From Planctomycetota bacterium (GTDB taxonomy: Bacteria > Planctomycetota > UBA1135 > UBA2386), in contig JACKIC010000004.1 in NCBI GenBank assembly GCA_020638655.1, forward strand, positions 186,001-250,000: a stretch of 64,000 bases of DNA, written 5' to 3'. A program made the translations under genes and the position numbers. Every line of letters starts with the position of its first letter. Position 1 is the first letter of the stretch. Of the stretch, positions 52,345-60,157 are shown one piece after another. The notes below the pieces were generated by a model. That model saw nothing but the letters and a program-made list of their open reading frames with translations, searched no databases and was not told where the DNA came from.

Positions 52345-53490
52345 TCAGGCGTCGTCCAGCGGCGGCAGCTGCGGCGCGCTGACGCGGCGGCGGCGTTCGG
52401 TGAGCGCCTCGAGGAATGCCAACAGGTCCTTCTTCTCGCCGGCCGTCAGTCCGAGCTTCTGCAACAGGGGCGACTTGGTCGGGAACATGGGGTCCTGTGC
52501 CTGCTCGGGGCTGGGCACCAGCGTCGCCATGCCGGCGTCGTACATGTTGACGATGCCCGGCAGGTCGAACAGCCCGTTGTGCATGTAGGGCGCGGTGCGT
52601 GCGACGTTGCGCAGGCTCGGCGTCTTGAAGCGGCCGACGTCGGCGGGGTCCCTGGTCACCGCGTGGCGGCCGAGGTCCTGCCGCTTGCGACCGTAGTAGG
52701 ACAGCCCGAGGTCGTGGAACCCGCCGTCGGTGAGCAGCGGCCCGTGGTGGCAGTTGGCGCAGCGCGCCTTGGTGCGGAACAGGTGCAGGCCGCGCACCTG
52801 GGCGTCGGACAGCGCGGCGCGGTCGCCGGCGAGGAACCGGTCGAAGTCACTGCTGCCGTCACTGGCCTGCGCGCGCTCGAACGTCGCCAGCGCCGCCAGG
52901 GCGCGCGGCAGCGTCGGCTCCTCGTCGCCGAAGGCCGCCGCGAACATCGCGCGGTAGCCCCTGCTCGACCGCAGCTTGGCCACCAGCGCCTCGCCCGAGG
53001 TCGCCATCTCCCTGCCGTTCTCGAACACCGCGAGCGCCTGGTCTTCGAGCGACGCGGCGCGGCCGTCCCAGAAGAAGCTGCGGCCGTGTGCCGAATTGAG
53101 GATCGAGGGGGCGTTGCGCGCCAGCGCGAGGGCACCGTGACCGAGGCTCGTGGGGCGTCCGTCGCTCCACCCCAGGTTGCTGTCGTGGCAGCTCGCGCAG
53201 GCCATCTGGCCGGTGCCGCTGAGCCGGCCGTCGAAGAACAGCGCGTGACCGAGCGCCTGCTTCTGCTTCGACCAGGGGTTTGCGGGCGGATAGGTGGGTG
53301 CCGGCGCGCGGCCGAGCTCCACGAACGCCACCCCCGGGTCGATGGTGGCGGCGGGCCACGCCGCGGGGGGCTGGCTGTAGGCGGCGCGCAGCGTCGCGGC
53401 CGCGGCGTCGTCGGGTGGCTCGACGACGGCCGTGGCACAGCACGCGAGCAGGCCGAGGAGGAGTGGGAGTGATCGTGCGAGCGGGTGCAT
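52345..53490 (-). CDS. Di-haem cytochrome c peroxidase (MauG/CcpA-like), lipoprotein
   Basis: 381 residues. ATG at 53490 gives a lipoprotein-type signal (LARSLPLLLGLLACC). Two haem motifs, CASCH (98-102) and CANCH (244-248), are each followed by the usual contexts (LGWSDGRPTSLGHG; HGPLLTDGGFHDLG), with FKTPSLRNVARTAPYMHNG near the end. This is the standard di-haem peroxidase/MauG layout. It reduces peroxide in the periplasm or oxidises a protein partner. It lies 71 nt downstream of the SDR gene and may be a separate unit from the sugar genes. Confidence 0.9.
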   Translation of the reverse strand: MHPLARSLPLLLGLLACCATAVVEPPDDAAAATLRAAYSQPPAAWPAATIDPGVAFVELGRAPAPTYPPANPWSKQKQALGHALFFDGRLSGTGQMACASCHDSNLGWSDGRPTSLGHGALALARNAPSILNSAHGRSFFWDGRAASLEDQALAVFENGREMATSGEALVAKLRSSRGYRAMFAAAFGDEEPTLPRALAALATFERAQASDGSSDFDRFLAGDRAALSDAQVRGLHLFRTKARCANCHHGPLLTDGGFHDLGLSYYGRKRQDLGRHAVTRDPADVGRFKTPSLRNVARTAPYMHNGLFDLPGIVNMYDAGMATLVPSPEQAQDPMFPTKSPLLQKLGLTAGEKKDLLAFLEALTERRRRVSAPQLPPLDDA

Positions 53491-53561
53491 GGAGTGGCTC
53501 ACCGTTTCCGTTCGTTCTCGGCTCCGGTCCGGGGCGCTGCTGCGCAGCGCGTGGGGATGGA

Positions 53562-54551
53562 TCAGTTGGTCGGCAGGTCGCTGACGTCGAGCCGGCCCGC
53601 GTCGCGCAGCTCCACGAAGCGCCGCACGGTGGCGCGGATGCCGGCGTCGAGCGCCGTGTGCGGCAGGCCGGGGTAGGCGGCGTGGATCGCGCGGCCGTCG
53701 AGCTGCGGCGGGATCGGCAGATGCGGTCCCGCGGCCGTGATCAGCCCCTTGGCGTCGGGGTGGGCGCGTTCGATCGCAGCGACGATCGCGGCGGTGTCGA
53801 CGGTGTCGCCGTGCAGGTTGTAGACGAACGCGCCGTCGGGGCCGTTGGCCGGCGCCGCGTCGGCGCAGGCCACGAACATCGCGGCGGTGTCGGCGACGTA
53901 GTTGAAGTCGGTGCTGCCGGTGAAGCCGATCTGGAACGGCTTGCCGAGCACCGCAGCCTTCATCGCCGTGGTCGGTCCCGAGGTCATGCCGCGGTCGCGG
54001 CCGACGCCGTAGACGGTCAGCGGCCGCAGGCCGACGCTGGGCAGCTTCTTGTCGAGCCAGTAGACGCGGGCGGTGCCCTCGTTGGCGCGCTTGTAGACGC
54101 CGTAGTGCGTCACCGGCTCGCAGGCCGCGGTCTCGTCGGGCGCGACGTCGTCGTCCTCGCCCGGGCCGAACACCGCCGCCGAGCTCGCGTAGCAGATGCG
54201 CTGCACGCCCGCGGCGAGCGCGGCTTCGAACATGTGGATCGTGCCGAGCACGTTGACCCTGGCGCCGAGCGCGGGGTCCTGGCGGCAGAACGGCACCTGC
54301 AGGCCCGCGAGATGCACGATCGCCTTCGCCTTGCTGGCTTCGACCGCGCGCCTGGTCGCGTCCAGGTCGGTGATGTCGCCGTGCACGAACTGCACGCGCT
54401 CGAATTCGTCGTCGTCGAGCAGGTCGCGGATGCGCCGCGCGTCGGTGCCCAGGTCGAAGACGATCGGCGTGTCGCCGCGGTGCACGAGGTGACGGACGAC
54501 CCAGGCGCCGATGCAGCCGAGCGCGCCCGTGACGAGGTAGTGGTTGCTCAT
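53562..54551 (-). CDS. NAD-dependent extended SDR (epimerase/dehydratase family), candidate sugar dehydrogenase
   Basis: 329 residues. The NAD motif is YLVTGALGCIGAWVVRHL and the catalytic motif is YGVYKRANE (YxxxK), with YASSAAVFGPGE before it. Closest in style are COG0451 sugar enzymes that oxidise C1 or another carbon of free sugars or sugar acids (uronate dehydrogenase, D-erythronate dehydrogenase). Its start overlaps the lactonase stop (ATGA), so a dehydrogenase that supplies the lactone substrate is a good guess; L-fucose 1-dehydrogenase is suggested by context. An epimerase role cannot be excluded. Confidence 0.8.
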   Translation of the reverse strand: MSNHYLVTGALGCIGAWVVRHLVHRGDTPIVFDLGTDARRIRDLLDDDEFERVQFVHGDITDLDATRRAVEASKAKAIVHLAGLQVPFCRQDPALGARVNVLGTIHMFEAALAAGVQRICYASSAAVFGPGEDDDVAPDETAACEPVTHYGVYKRANEGTARVYWLDKKLPSVGLRPLTVYGVGRDRGMTSGPTTAMKAAVLGKPFQIGFTGSTDFNYVADTAAMFVACADAAPANGPDGAFVYNLHGDTVDTAAIVAAIERAHPDAKGLITAAGPHLPIPPQLDGRAIHAAYPGLPHTALDAGIRATVRRFVELRDAGRLDVSDLPTN

Positions 54552-55384
54552 GTCAGGTTGTAGATGCGGGCGGCGTTGCCGCCGAACAGGTCGGCGCGCG
54601 CGGCGGCGGGCAGGTTGGACTCGGCCCACGCGGCGATCAGGTCGTGCACCGCGGCGTAGTCGTCGGCCGCGAGCAGGCACACGGGCCAGTCGCTGCCGAA
54701 CAGCAAGCGATCTGGGCCGAACGCGTCGAGCACGGTGTCGAGGAAGAAGCGGAAGTCGTCCGCGCGCCAGCCGCGCCACTTCGCCTCGGTGACGAGTCCC
54801 GAGACCTTGCAGGCGACGTGCGGCTGGCGGGCCAGTTCGCGTACGGCGGTGGCCCAGGGCTGGCGCACGTCGCGGGCGATGTCGGGTTTCGCCAGGTGGT
54901 CGAGCACGAACGTGTTCTCGGGCAGCGCCGCGCAGAAGCGGATCGCGTGCGTGAGGTGGCGCGGGTGGATCAACACGTCGTAGACCAGGTCGTGCGCGGC
55001 GAGCGCGGCGACGCCGCGCTGGAAGTCGGCGCGCAGCAGGAACGCGTCGTCGGGTTCGTCCTGCACGAGGTGGCGCAGGCCGCGGAGCTTCGGTCGCTGC
55101 GCGAGCGCCGCGACCGCGTCGGCGGCGTCGGGGGCGCACAGGTCGGCCCAGCCGACGACGCCGCGCACCAACGGGCTGGTCGCGGCCAGTTCGAGCAGGA
55201 ACTCGTTCTCGCGCGCGTCGGGGCGCGCCTGCACGGCGATGCAGCCGTCGATCCCGGAGCCGGCGAGCGCCGGCGCGAGGTCGGCGGGCAGGTAGTCGCG
55301 CGCCAGCACCTGCATGTTCGTGCCGATCCACGGGAACTCGGCCGGCGAGTAGCGCCAGAAGTGCTGGTGGGCGTCGATCCGCAC
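54548..55384 (-). CDS. COG3618 amidohydrolase, L-fuconolactonase-like
   Basis: 278 residues from GTG at 55384. Amidohydrolase-2 metal motif IDAHQHFW (residues 3-10), VLDHLAKPDI with metal-ligand His, CKVSGLVTEA and LLFGSDWPVCLL with the catalytic Asp. The IDAHQHFW start and 'G-S-D-W-P-V' are typical of the COG3618 lactonases, which include L-fucono-1,5-lactonase and L-rhamnono-lactonase. It is translationally coupled to an SDR dehydrogenase and divergent (65 nt) from the sugar ABC importer, a compact sugar-oxidation locus. Confidence 0.85.
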   Translation of the reverse strand: MRIDAHQHFWRYSPAEFPWIGTNMQVLARDYLPADLAPALAGSGIDGCIAVQARPDARENEFLLELAATSPLVRGVVGWADLCAPDAADAVAALAQRPKLRGLRHLVQDEPDDAFLLRADFQRGVAALAAHDLVYDVLIHPRHLTHAIRFCAALPENTFVLDHLAKPDIARDVRQPWATAVRELARQPHVACKVSGLVTEAKWRGWRADDFRFFLDTVLDAFGPDRLLFGSDWPVCLLAADDYAAVHDLIAAWAESNLPAAARADLFGGNAARIYNLT

Positions 55385-55449
55385 GCGGCGGATTGTGGAG
55401 GCTGGCTCCCCACTCGCAAGCAGCTATCTTGGCGCCGCCCACTCACGCC

Positions 55450-56421
55450 ATGCTGCGCCCGCTCTTCGCCGTCCTTCTCGCCCTGCTCGCCGTCGCGTGT
55501 GGGGACCCCAGCGCCGCCGCCGGCGCCTCCGGCAAGCCGCGGGTCGCGGTGATCCCCAAGGGCACCACGCACGTGTTCTGGAAGGCGGTCGAGGCCGGCG
55601 CGCGCGTCGGCGCCGAGAGCACGGGGCTCGAGGTGGTCTGGAAGGGGCCGCTCAAGGAGGACGACCGCAACCAGCAGATCCAGCTCGTGCAACAGTTCGT
55701 CAGCGAGGGGGTCGCCGGTATCGCGCTGGCCCCGCTCGATCACGTCGCGCTCGCGCCCGTGGTCGCGTCGGCGAGGCAGAAGGGCATCCCGGTGGTGATC
55801 TTCGATTCGGCGCTCGACGGCACGCCGGGCAAGGATTTCGACTGTTTCGTCGCGACCGACAACCGCAAGAGCGGCGAGATGGCTGGCCACTACCTGGTCA
55901 AGCTGCTCGGCGACGCACCCGCCGACAAGGTGCGCAAGGTCGTGCTGCTGCGGTATCAGGCCGGCTCGGCGTCGACGACGGAACGCGAGGCCGGCTTCCT
56001 CGACGTGGTGCGCGCCGCCGGGCTCGAGGTCACGGTCGACAACCGCCACGCGGGCGCGTCCATCGGCGAGGCCAAATCCGAAGCGCTCAAGCTCGTCGAC
56101 GAGCTGCGCGCGGCCGACGGCGTGTTCTGCCCCAACGAGTCGGTGACCGCGGGCATGCTGCTCGCGCTCGAACAACTGCAGCTCGTGGGCAAGCTCAAGT
56201 TCGTCGGCTTCGACAGCTCGCCCCAGCTCGTCAAGGGTCTGAAGGACGGCAGCATCGACGGCCTGATCCTGCAGGATCCGCGGCGCATGGGCGACCTCTC
56301 GGTGCAGCAGCTCGCCGCGCGGATCGCCGGCAAGCCCGTCGAGACCGTGATCGACACCGGCGCCGCGCTGGTGACGAAGGCCAACATGCACGAACCCAAG
56401 ATCGCGCGCCTGCTCGAATGA
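55450..56421 (+). CDS. Sugar ABC transporter substrate-binding lipoprotein (RbsB-like)
   Basis: 323 residues. ATG at 55450 gives a lipoprotein signal (LRPLFAVLLALLAVAC). Periplasmic-binding-protein type I fold of the ribose/galactose family: RVAVIPKGTTHVFWKAVEAGA, EGVAGIALAPLDHVALAPVV, GIPVVIFDSALDG, VATDNRKSGEMAG and FCPNESVTAGMLLALEQ. It delivers a free sugar to the RbsAC-type importer encoded downstream; overlap with the ATPase start (ATGA). Context with fuconolactonase and SDR suggests L-fucose or another deoxy-sugar. Confidence 0.9.
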   Translation: MLRPLFAVLLALLAVACGDPSAAAGASGKPRVAVIPKGTTHVFWKAVEAGARVGAESTGLEVVWKGPLKEDDRNQQIQLVQQFVSEGVAGIALAPLDHVALAPVVASARQKGIPVVIFDSALDGTPGKDFDCFVATDNRKSGEMAGHYLVKLLGDAPADKVRKVVLLRYQAGSASTTEREAGFLDVVRAAGLEVTVDNRHAGASIGEAKSEALKLVDELRAADGVFCPNESVTAGMLLALEQLQLVGKLKFVGFDSSPQLVKGLKDGSIDGLILQDPRRMGDLSVQQLAARIAGKPVETVIDTGAALVTKANMHEPKIARLLE

Positions 56422-57929
56422 CGGCAGCGCCGCTCCTGTCGGTGTCGGGGTTGTGCAAGCGCTTCGGGCCGACGTTGGCGCTGGCCGGCGTCGACCTGCA
56501 GGTGCGCGCGGGCGAGGTGCACGCGCTGGTCGGCGAGAACGGAGCCGGCAAGTCGACGCTGCTCAAGGTGCTCGCCGGGGTGCACACGGCCGACGACGGG
56601 GAGGTGCTGCTCGACGGGCTGCCGTTCGCGCCGGCGGACCCGGCCGCGGCACGCGATGCGGGCCTCGCGATCATCCATCAGGAACTCGCCCTCGCGCCGC
56701 ACCTGACAGTCGCCGAGAACCTGTTCCTGGGCCGCGAGCCGCGGCGCGGCCCGTTCGTCGACCGTCGCCGCCTGCGCGAACTGGCCACCGCGGCGCTGGC
56801 GCAGGTAGGGCGCGGGCAGCTCGATCCGGACACTGCGGTCGGCGCGCTGCCGCCCGCCGACCGCCAGCTCGTCGAGATCGCGCGCGCGCTGTCGGGCGAC
56901 GTGCGCCTGCTGATCCTCGACGAGCCGACCTCGAGCCTGGCGCGCGCCGACGTCGAGCCGCTGCTGCAGCGACTGCGCGAACTGGCCGCGCGCGGCGTCG
57001 CCGTCGTCTACGTCTCGCACGTGTTCGAGGAGCTGTTCGCGGTCGCCGACCGCTTCACCGTGTTGCGCGACGGCGCCACCGTCACCAGCGGCGCGATCGC
57101 CGACACCGACCACGACCGCCTGGTCGCGGCGATGGTCGGACGCAGCGTCACCGACCTGTATCCGCGCAGCCGTGCGACGCCGGGCGCGGTCGTGCTCGAA
57201 CTCGAGGACGTCGCCGGAGTGCGGTTGCCGCGGCGCGCCACGTTGCAGCTGCGCGCCGGTGAGGTGCTCGGCATCGCCGGCCTGATCGGCGCGGGCCGCA
57301 CCGAGCTGCTGCGCGCGGTGTTCGGGCTCGACCCCGTCGTCGCCGGTCGCGTGCGCGTCGCCGCGTTCGAAGGCGCTGCGCCGCCGGCGGCTCGCTGGCG
57401 CCAGGGCGTCGGCATGCTCAGCGAGGACCGCAAGGCCGAGGGGCTGATGCTGGCGCGTTCGTCGGCCGAGAACGTCTGGCTGCCGGTGCTCGCGCAGAAG
57501 GCGCGCGGCGGCTTCGTGGCGCCGAGGCGGCTCGAACAGGACGCGATGCCGTGGTTGCAGCGACTCGCGGTGCGCTGCGCGGGCGGTTCGCAGGCGGTCG
57601 GCGAGCTGTCGGGTGGCAACCAGCAGAAGGTCGCGCTGGCGCGGCTGCTGGCGACGGGCTGCGAGGTGCTGTTGCTCGACGAGCCGACGCGCGGCGTCGA
57701 TGTCGGCGCCAAGGCCGAGATCTACGCGGCGATCGACGAACTCGCGCACCGCCACGGCACCGCCGTGCTGGTCGTGTCCAGCTACCTGCCCGAACTGCTC
57801 GGCATCGCCGACCGCATCGCGGTCGTCTGCCGCGGCGAGGTGCTGCCGGCGCGGCCGGTCGGCGAGTGCGACGAGCACGCGTTGCTCGCCGCGATGACCA
57901 CCGGCGCGCTCACGGGGGAAGGCGCATGA
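56418..57929 (+). CDS. Sugar ABC transporter double ATPase (RbsA/MglA-like)
   Basis: 503 residues with two ATP-binding domains. Domain 1: Walker A GENGAGKST, IHQELALAPHLTVAENLFLG (Q-loop), the degenerate signature LPPADRQLVEIARAL, Walker B LLILDEPTSSL and YVSHVFEEL. Domain 2: a degenerate Walker A (GLIGAGRTELL), the signature GELSGGNQQKVALARLLA and Walker B VLLLDEPTRGVDVG. This asymmetry is normal for RbsA-type proteins. It energises uptake by the coupled permease (ATGA overlap with 57926). Confidence 0.93.
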   Translation: MTAAPLLSVSGLCKRFGPTLALAGVDLQVRAGEVHALVGENGAGKSTLLKVLAGVHTADDGEVLLDGLPFAPADPAAARDAGLAIIHQELALAPHLTVAENLFLGREPRRGPFVDRRRLRELATAALAQVGRGQLDPDTAVGALPPADRQLVEIARALSGDVRLLILDEPTSSLARADVEPLLQRLRELAARGVAVVYVSHVFEELFAVADRFTVLRDGATVTSGAIADTDHDRLVAAMVGRSVTDLYPRSRATPGAVVLELEDVAGVRLPRRATLQLRAGEVLGIAGLIGAGRTELLRAVFGLDPVVAGRVRVAAFEGAAPPAARWRQGVGMLSEDRKAEGLMLARSSAENVWLPVLAQKARGGFVAPRRLEQDAMPWLQRLAVRCAGGSQAVGELSGGNQQKVALARLLATGCEVLLLDEPTRGVDVGAKAEIYAAIDELAHRHGTAVLVVSSYLPELLGIADRIAVVCRGEVLPARPVGECDEHALLAAMTTGALTGEGA

Positions 57930-59002
57930 ATCCTGCTCGCCTGCTGCGCGCGATGGGGCCGTCGCTCGGCCTGTTCGTCACCTGGTTGCTGTTCGCGGTG
58001 CTCGCCGGCGGCAAGTTCACGAGTTGGAGCAACACCGAGTTGATGTTGTTGCAGACGGCCGTGGTCGGCACCGCGGCGGTCGGCGCGACGTGGATCATCG
58101 TCAGCGGCGGCATCGACCTGTCGGTCGGCTCGAACATCGCCCTGTGCACGATGGCCGGCGCCGGCGTGCTGCAGGCCGGCGGCGGCTTGTGGCTGGCGCT
58201 CGTGGCGACGATCGCGACGGGCACGTTGGTCGGCTGGCTGATCGGCGCGCTGGTCGTCGGCGCGTTGCCGCGTGTGCTCGTGACTCTGGGGTGCGGCGGC
58301 GGCGTGTTCTTGGTGGCACACGGCCTGGGCGCCTGGGCGTGGCCGCTCGGCGTGCTCGCCGGCGCCGTCGCCTGGCTGTCGAGCCGGCGCCTGTCGTGGA
58401 AGTTGCCGCTGTCGCCGTTCATCGTCACGCTCGGTCTGTGGGGCACGCTGCGCGGTCTCGCCAAGGGGCTCGGCGACAACCAGCCGATCTACTTCGAACG
58501 CAACGACACGCTGGCCGGGTTGATGGTCACCGGCGGCGTGCTGCCCGCGGGGGTCTGGATCCTGCTCGCGGTCGCCGCGATCGCCGCGGTGCTGCTGCGC
58601 CGCTCGGTGTTCGGCCGTCGCGTCGTCGCGATCGGCAGCAGCCGGCAGACCGCGCGGCTGTGTGGCGTCGATGTGCCGCGCACCGAGATGGGGGTCTACC
58701 TGCTCGGCTGCACCTGCGCCGGCATCGCCGCGGTGCTGCAGCTGTCGTACCTGTCGATGGGCGACTCGACCACCGCTCAGGGCTACGAACTCAAGACGAT
58801 CGCCGCGGCGGTGATCGGCGGCGCGTCCCTGGCCGGCGGCGAGGGTTCGATCGGCGGCACCCTGCTCGGGGCCCTGATCATGACCGTGGTCGACAACGGC
58901 TGCACCAAGCTGGGCCTCGACAACTGGGTCCAGGAGGTCGTCACCGGCGGCATCATCGTCGGCGCCGTGGCGCTCGACCGTCTTCGCCTGGCGCGCCGGT
59001 AG
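57926..59002 (+). CDS. Sugar ABC transporter permease (RbsC/BPD_transp_2-like)
   Basis: 358 residues with about 9-10 hydrophobic helices. Family signatures are IIVSGGIDLSVGSNIALCTMAGA near residue 60, SPFIVTLGLWGTLRGLAKGL, RRVVAIGSSRQTARLCGVDV and AAAVIGGASLAGGEGSIGGTLLGALIM, the usual EAA-like region of RbsC proteins. It is the last gene of the three-gene importer operon. Confidence 0.93.
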   Translation: MNPARLLRAMGPSLGLFVTWLLFAVLAGGKFTSWSNTELMLLQTAVVGTAAVGATWIIVSGGIDLSVGSNIALCTMAGAGVLQAGGGLWLALVATIATGTLVGWLIGALVVGALPRVLVTLGCGGGVFLVAHGLGAWAWPLGVLAGAVAWLSSRRLSWKLPLSPFIVTLGLWGTLRGLAKGLGDNQPIYFERNDTLAGLMVTGGVLPAGVWILLAVAAIAAVLLRRSVFGRRVVAIGSSRQTARLCGVDVPRTEMGVYLLGCTCAGIAAVLQLSYLSMGDSTTAQGYELKTIAAAVIGGASLAGGEGSIGGTLLGALIMTVVDNGCTKLGLDNWVQEVVTGGIIVGAVALDRLRLARR

Positions 59003-59016
59003 GAGTCGCGCGGGGC

Positions 59017-59044
59017 TTGACCCGCAGAGCCCGGGCGATAACTT
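59017..59044 (+). promoter_or_regulatory. Candidate sigma-70-type promoter for 59075-60084
   Basis: TTGACC (59017-59022) and TAACTT (59039-59044) are separated by 16 bp. The -10 is a poor match to TATAAT, but the stretch stands out in GC-rich DNA. The candidate -10 overlaps the 17-bp palindrome at 59041, as expected for a repressor site. Confidence 0.45.
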
Positions 59045-59057
59045 TCCGTTGCAAAGC
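59041..59057. promoter_or_regulatory. Candidate operator 1 (17-bp imperfect palindrome)
   Basis: ACTTTCCGTTGCAAAGC: half-sites CTTT and AAAG around a 7-9 bp centre. It matches operator 2 (60124-60140) at 12 of 17 positions and lies 17 nt upstream of the start at 59075. A site for the winged-helix protein encoded in the same operon is inferred. Confidence 0.5.
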
Positions 59058-59074
59058 GATTCTGCCTGCCGCCG

Positions 59075-59695
59075 ATGCCCATGGAACTGCGCGACGCCAT
59101 CGACCAGATCTCCGCGATCAAGACGCACCTCGCCGCCGCCGAGCGGTTGCGCGGCCTGCGCGCGGTGCCCGTCGCGTTCTCCGGCCTGCTGGCGCTGCTC
59201 GCCGCGGCGGCGCAGTCGCTGTGGGTCGGCGACCCGCTCGCCGCGCCGCACAGCTATCTGGTGCTGTGGGTCGGCGCCGCAGCGATCAGCGCCCTGGCCG
59301 CAGGCATCGAACTGACTGCGCGCATCCGGCGTTCGCCGTCGCGGTTGTCGGTCGAGAACGCGCTGCTGGCGCTGCGCCAGTTCGCGCCGGCGCTGTTCGT
59401 CGGCGCCGCGGTGACCGCGGCGGTGGTGGTGCAGCTGCCCGAGCAGTTGTGGATCCTGCCCGGTCTGTGGCAGTTGGTGTTCGCGCTCGGCGTGCTCGCT
59501 GCGCACCGCCTGCTGCCGGGGCCGGTGTTCGCGATCGGTTGCCTGTACCTCGTCACCGGCTCGACCTGCCTGGGGTTGGGGTCGGCCGCGTTGTCGCCGC
59601 TGGCCATGGGCATGCCGTTCGCCGTCGGTCAGCTGTCGCTCGCAGGCATCCTGTGGTGGCATCAGGAGCGCCCGGTGCGCGGAGGGCTGCGATGA
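59075..59695 (+). CDS. Small polytopic membrane protein
   Basis: 206 residues with a cytoplasmic N-terminal amphipathic helix (MELRDAIDQISAIKTHLAAAERLRG) and about six hydrophobic helices (VAFSGLLALLAAAAQSLWV, YLVLWVGAAAISALAAGIEL, LWILPGLWQLVFALGVLAAHRL, FAIGCLYLVTGSTCLGLG and others). No family was named. Its stop overlaps the start of a winged-helix regulator (ATGA). Membrane protein plus small winged-helix regulator pairs of this type recur in bacteria and are usually self-regulated; that is consistent with the palindrome at 59041. Confidence 0.75.
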   Translation: MPMELRDAIDQISAIKTHLAAAERLRGLRAVPVAFSGLLALLAAAAQSLWVGDPLAAPHSYLVLWVGAAAISALAAGIELTARIRRSPSRLSVENALLALRQFAPALFVGAAVTAAVVVQLPEQLWILPGLWQLVFALGVLAAHRLLPGPVFAIGCLYLVTGSTCLGLGSAALSPLAMGMPFAVGQLSLAGILWWHQERPVRGGLR

Positions 59696-60084
59696 GCGCC
59701 AAGAAGACCCGCGACGCCACCGGGCGCTACGCCTACGACGGCCTCGAGCGCGTCATGCACGAGAAGGCTCGGCTCGGCATCCTGACCTCGCTCGCTGCCA
59801 AGGCCGAAGGACTGGTGTTCACCGACCTCAAGGAGCTGTGCCAGCTCACCGACGGCAACCTGAGCCGGCACCTGGCGGTGCTGCAGGACGCCGGCATCGT
59901 CGAGATCTGGAAGGGCGGCAAGGGGCGGCGGCCGCAGACGTTGTGCCGCCTCACCGACGACGGCCGCAAGCGCTTCCTCGACTACGTCAGCGTGCTCGAG
60001 GCCGTGGTCGCCGACGCGGCCGACGCTGCGCGTGCCGGCAAGGCGCGCCGCCGCGCCGATCCCGAGGGGTTCTCGCCGGCGTGA
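59692..60084 (+). CDS. Winged-helix transcriptional regulator (ArsR/MarR-like)
   Basis: 130 residues. A winged helix-turn-helix spans about 20-90: MHEKARLGILTSLAAKAEGLVFTDLKELCQLTDGNLSRHLAVLQDAGIVEIWKGGKGRRPQTLCRLTDDGRKRF. The wing is the KGGKGRRPQT turn. The DGNLSRHLAVL recognition helix resembles the 'T-x-G-N-L-S-x-H-L' proteins of the HTH_27/MarR-related group. No ligand-binding domain is present. It is probably the repressor of its own operon. Confidence 0.85.
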   Translation: MSAKKTRDATGRYAYDGLERVMHEKARLGILTSLAAKAEGLVFTDLKELCQLTDGNLSRHLAVLQDAGIVEIWKGGKGRRPQTLCRLTDDGRKRFLDYVSVLEAVVADAADAARAGKARRRADPEGFSPA

Positions 60085-60123
60085 GCCCGAGCCGACGCCG
60101 CCCGGGCGGGCGCGCGCCATTCA

Positions 60124-60140
60124 ACTTTGCAATGCCAAGT
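60124..60140. promoter_or_regulatory. Candidate operator 2 (17-bp imperfect palindrome) upstream of ispH
   Basis: ACTTTGCAATGCCAAGT: arms ACTTtGC and GCcAAGT pair at six of seven positions around AAT. It shares 12 of 17 positions with operator 1 at 59041 and ends 17 nt before the chosen ispH start. It may extend control by the adjacent regulator to ispH. Confidence 0.5.
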
Positions 60141-60157
60141 GGACGATGGAGAAAGTG

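Noticed and set aside
55450..59002. Ribose transporter
   Set aside because: RbsABC-type families also carry many other sugars; the divergent lactonase and SDR genes point to a deoxy-sugar, and no ribokinase or RbsD is nearby.
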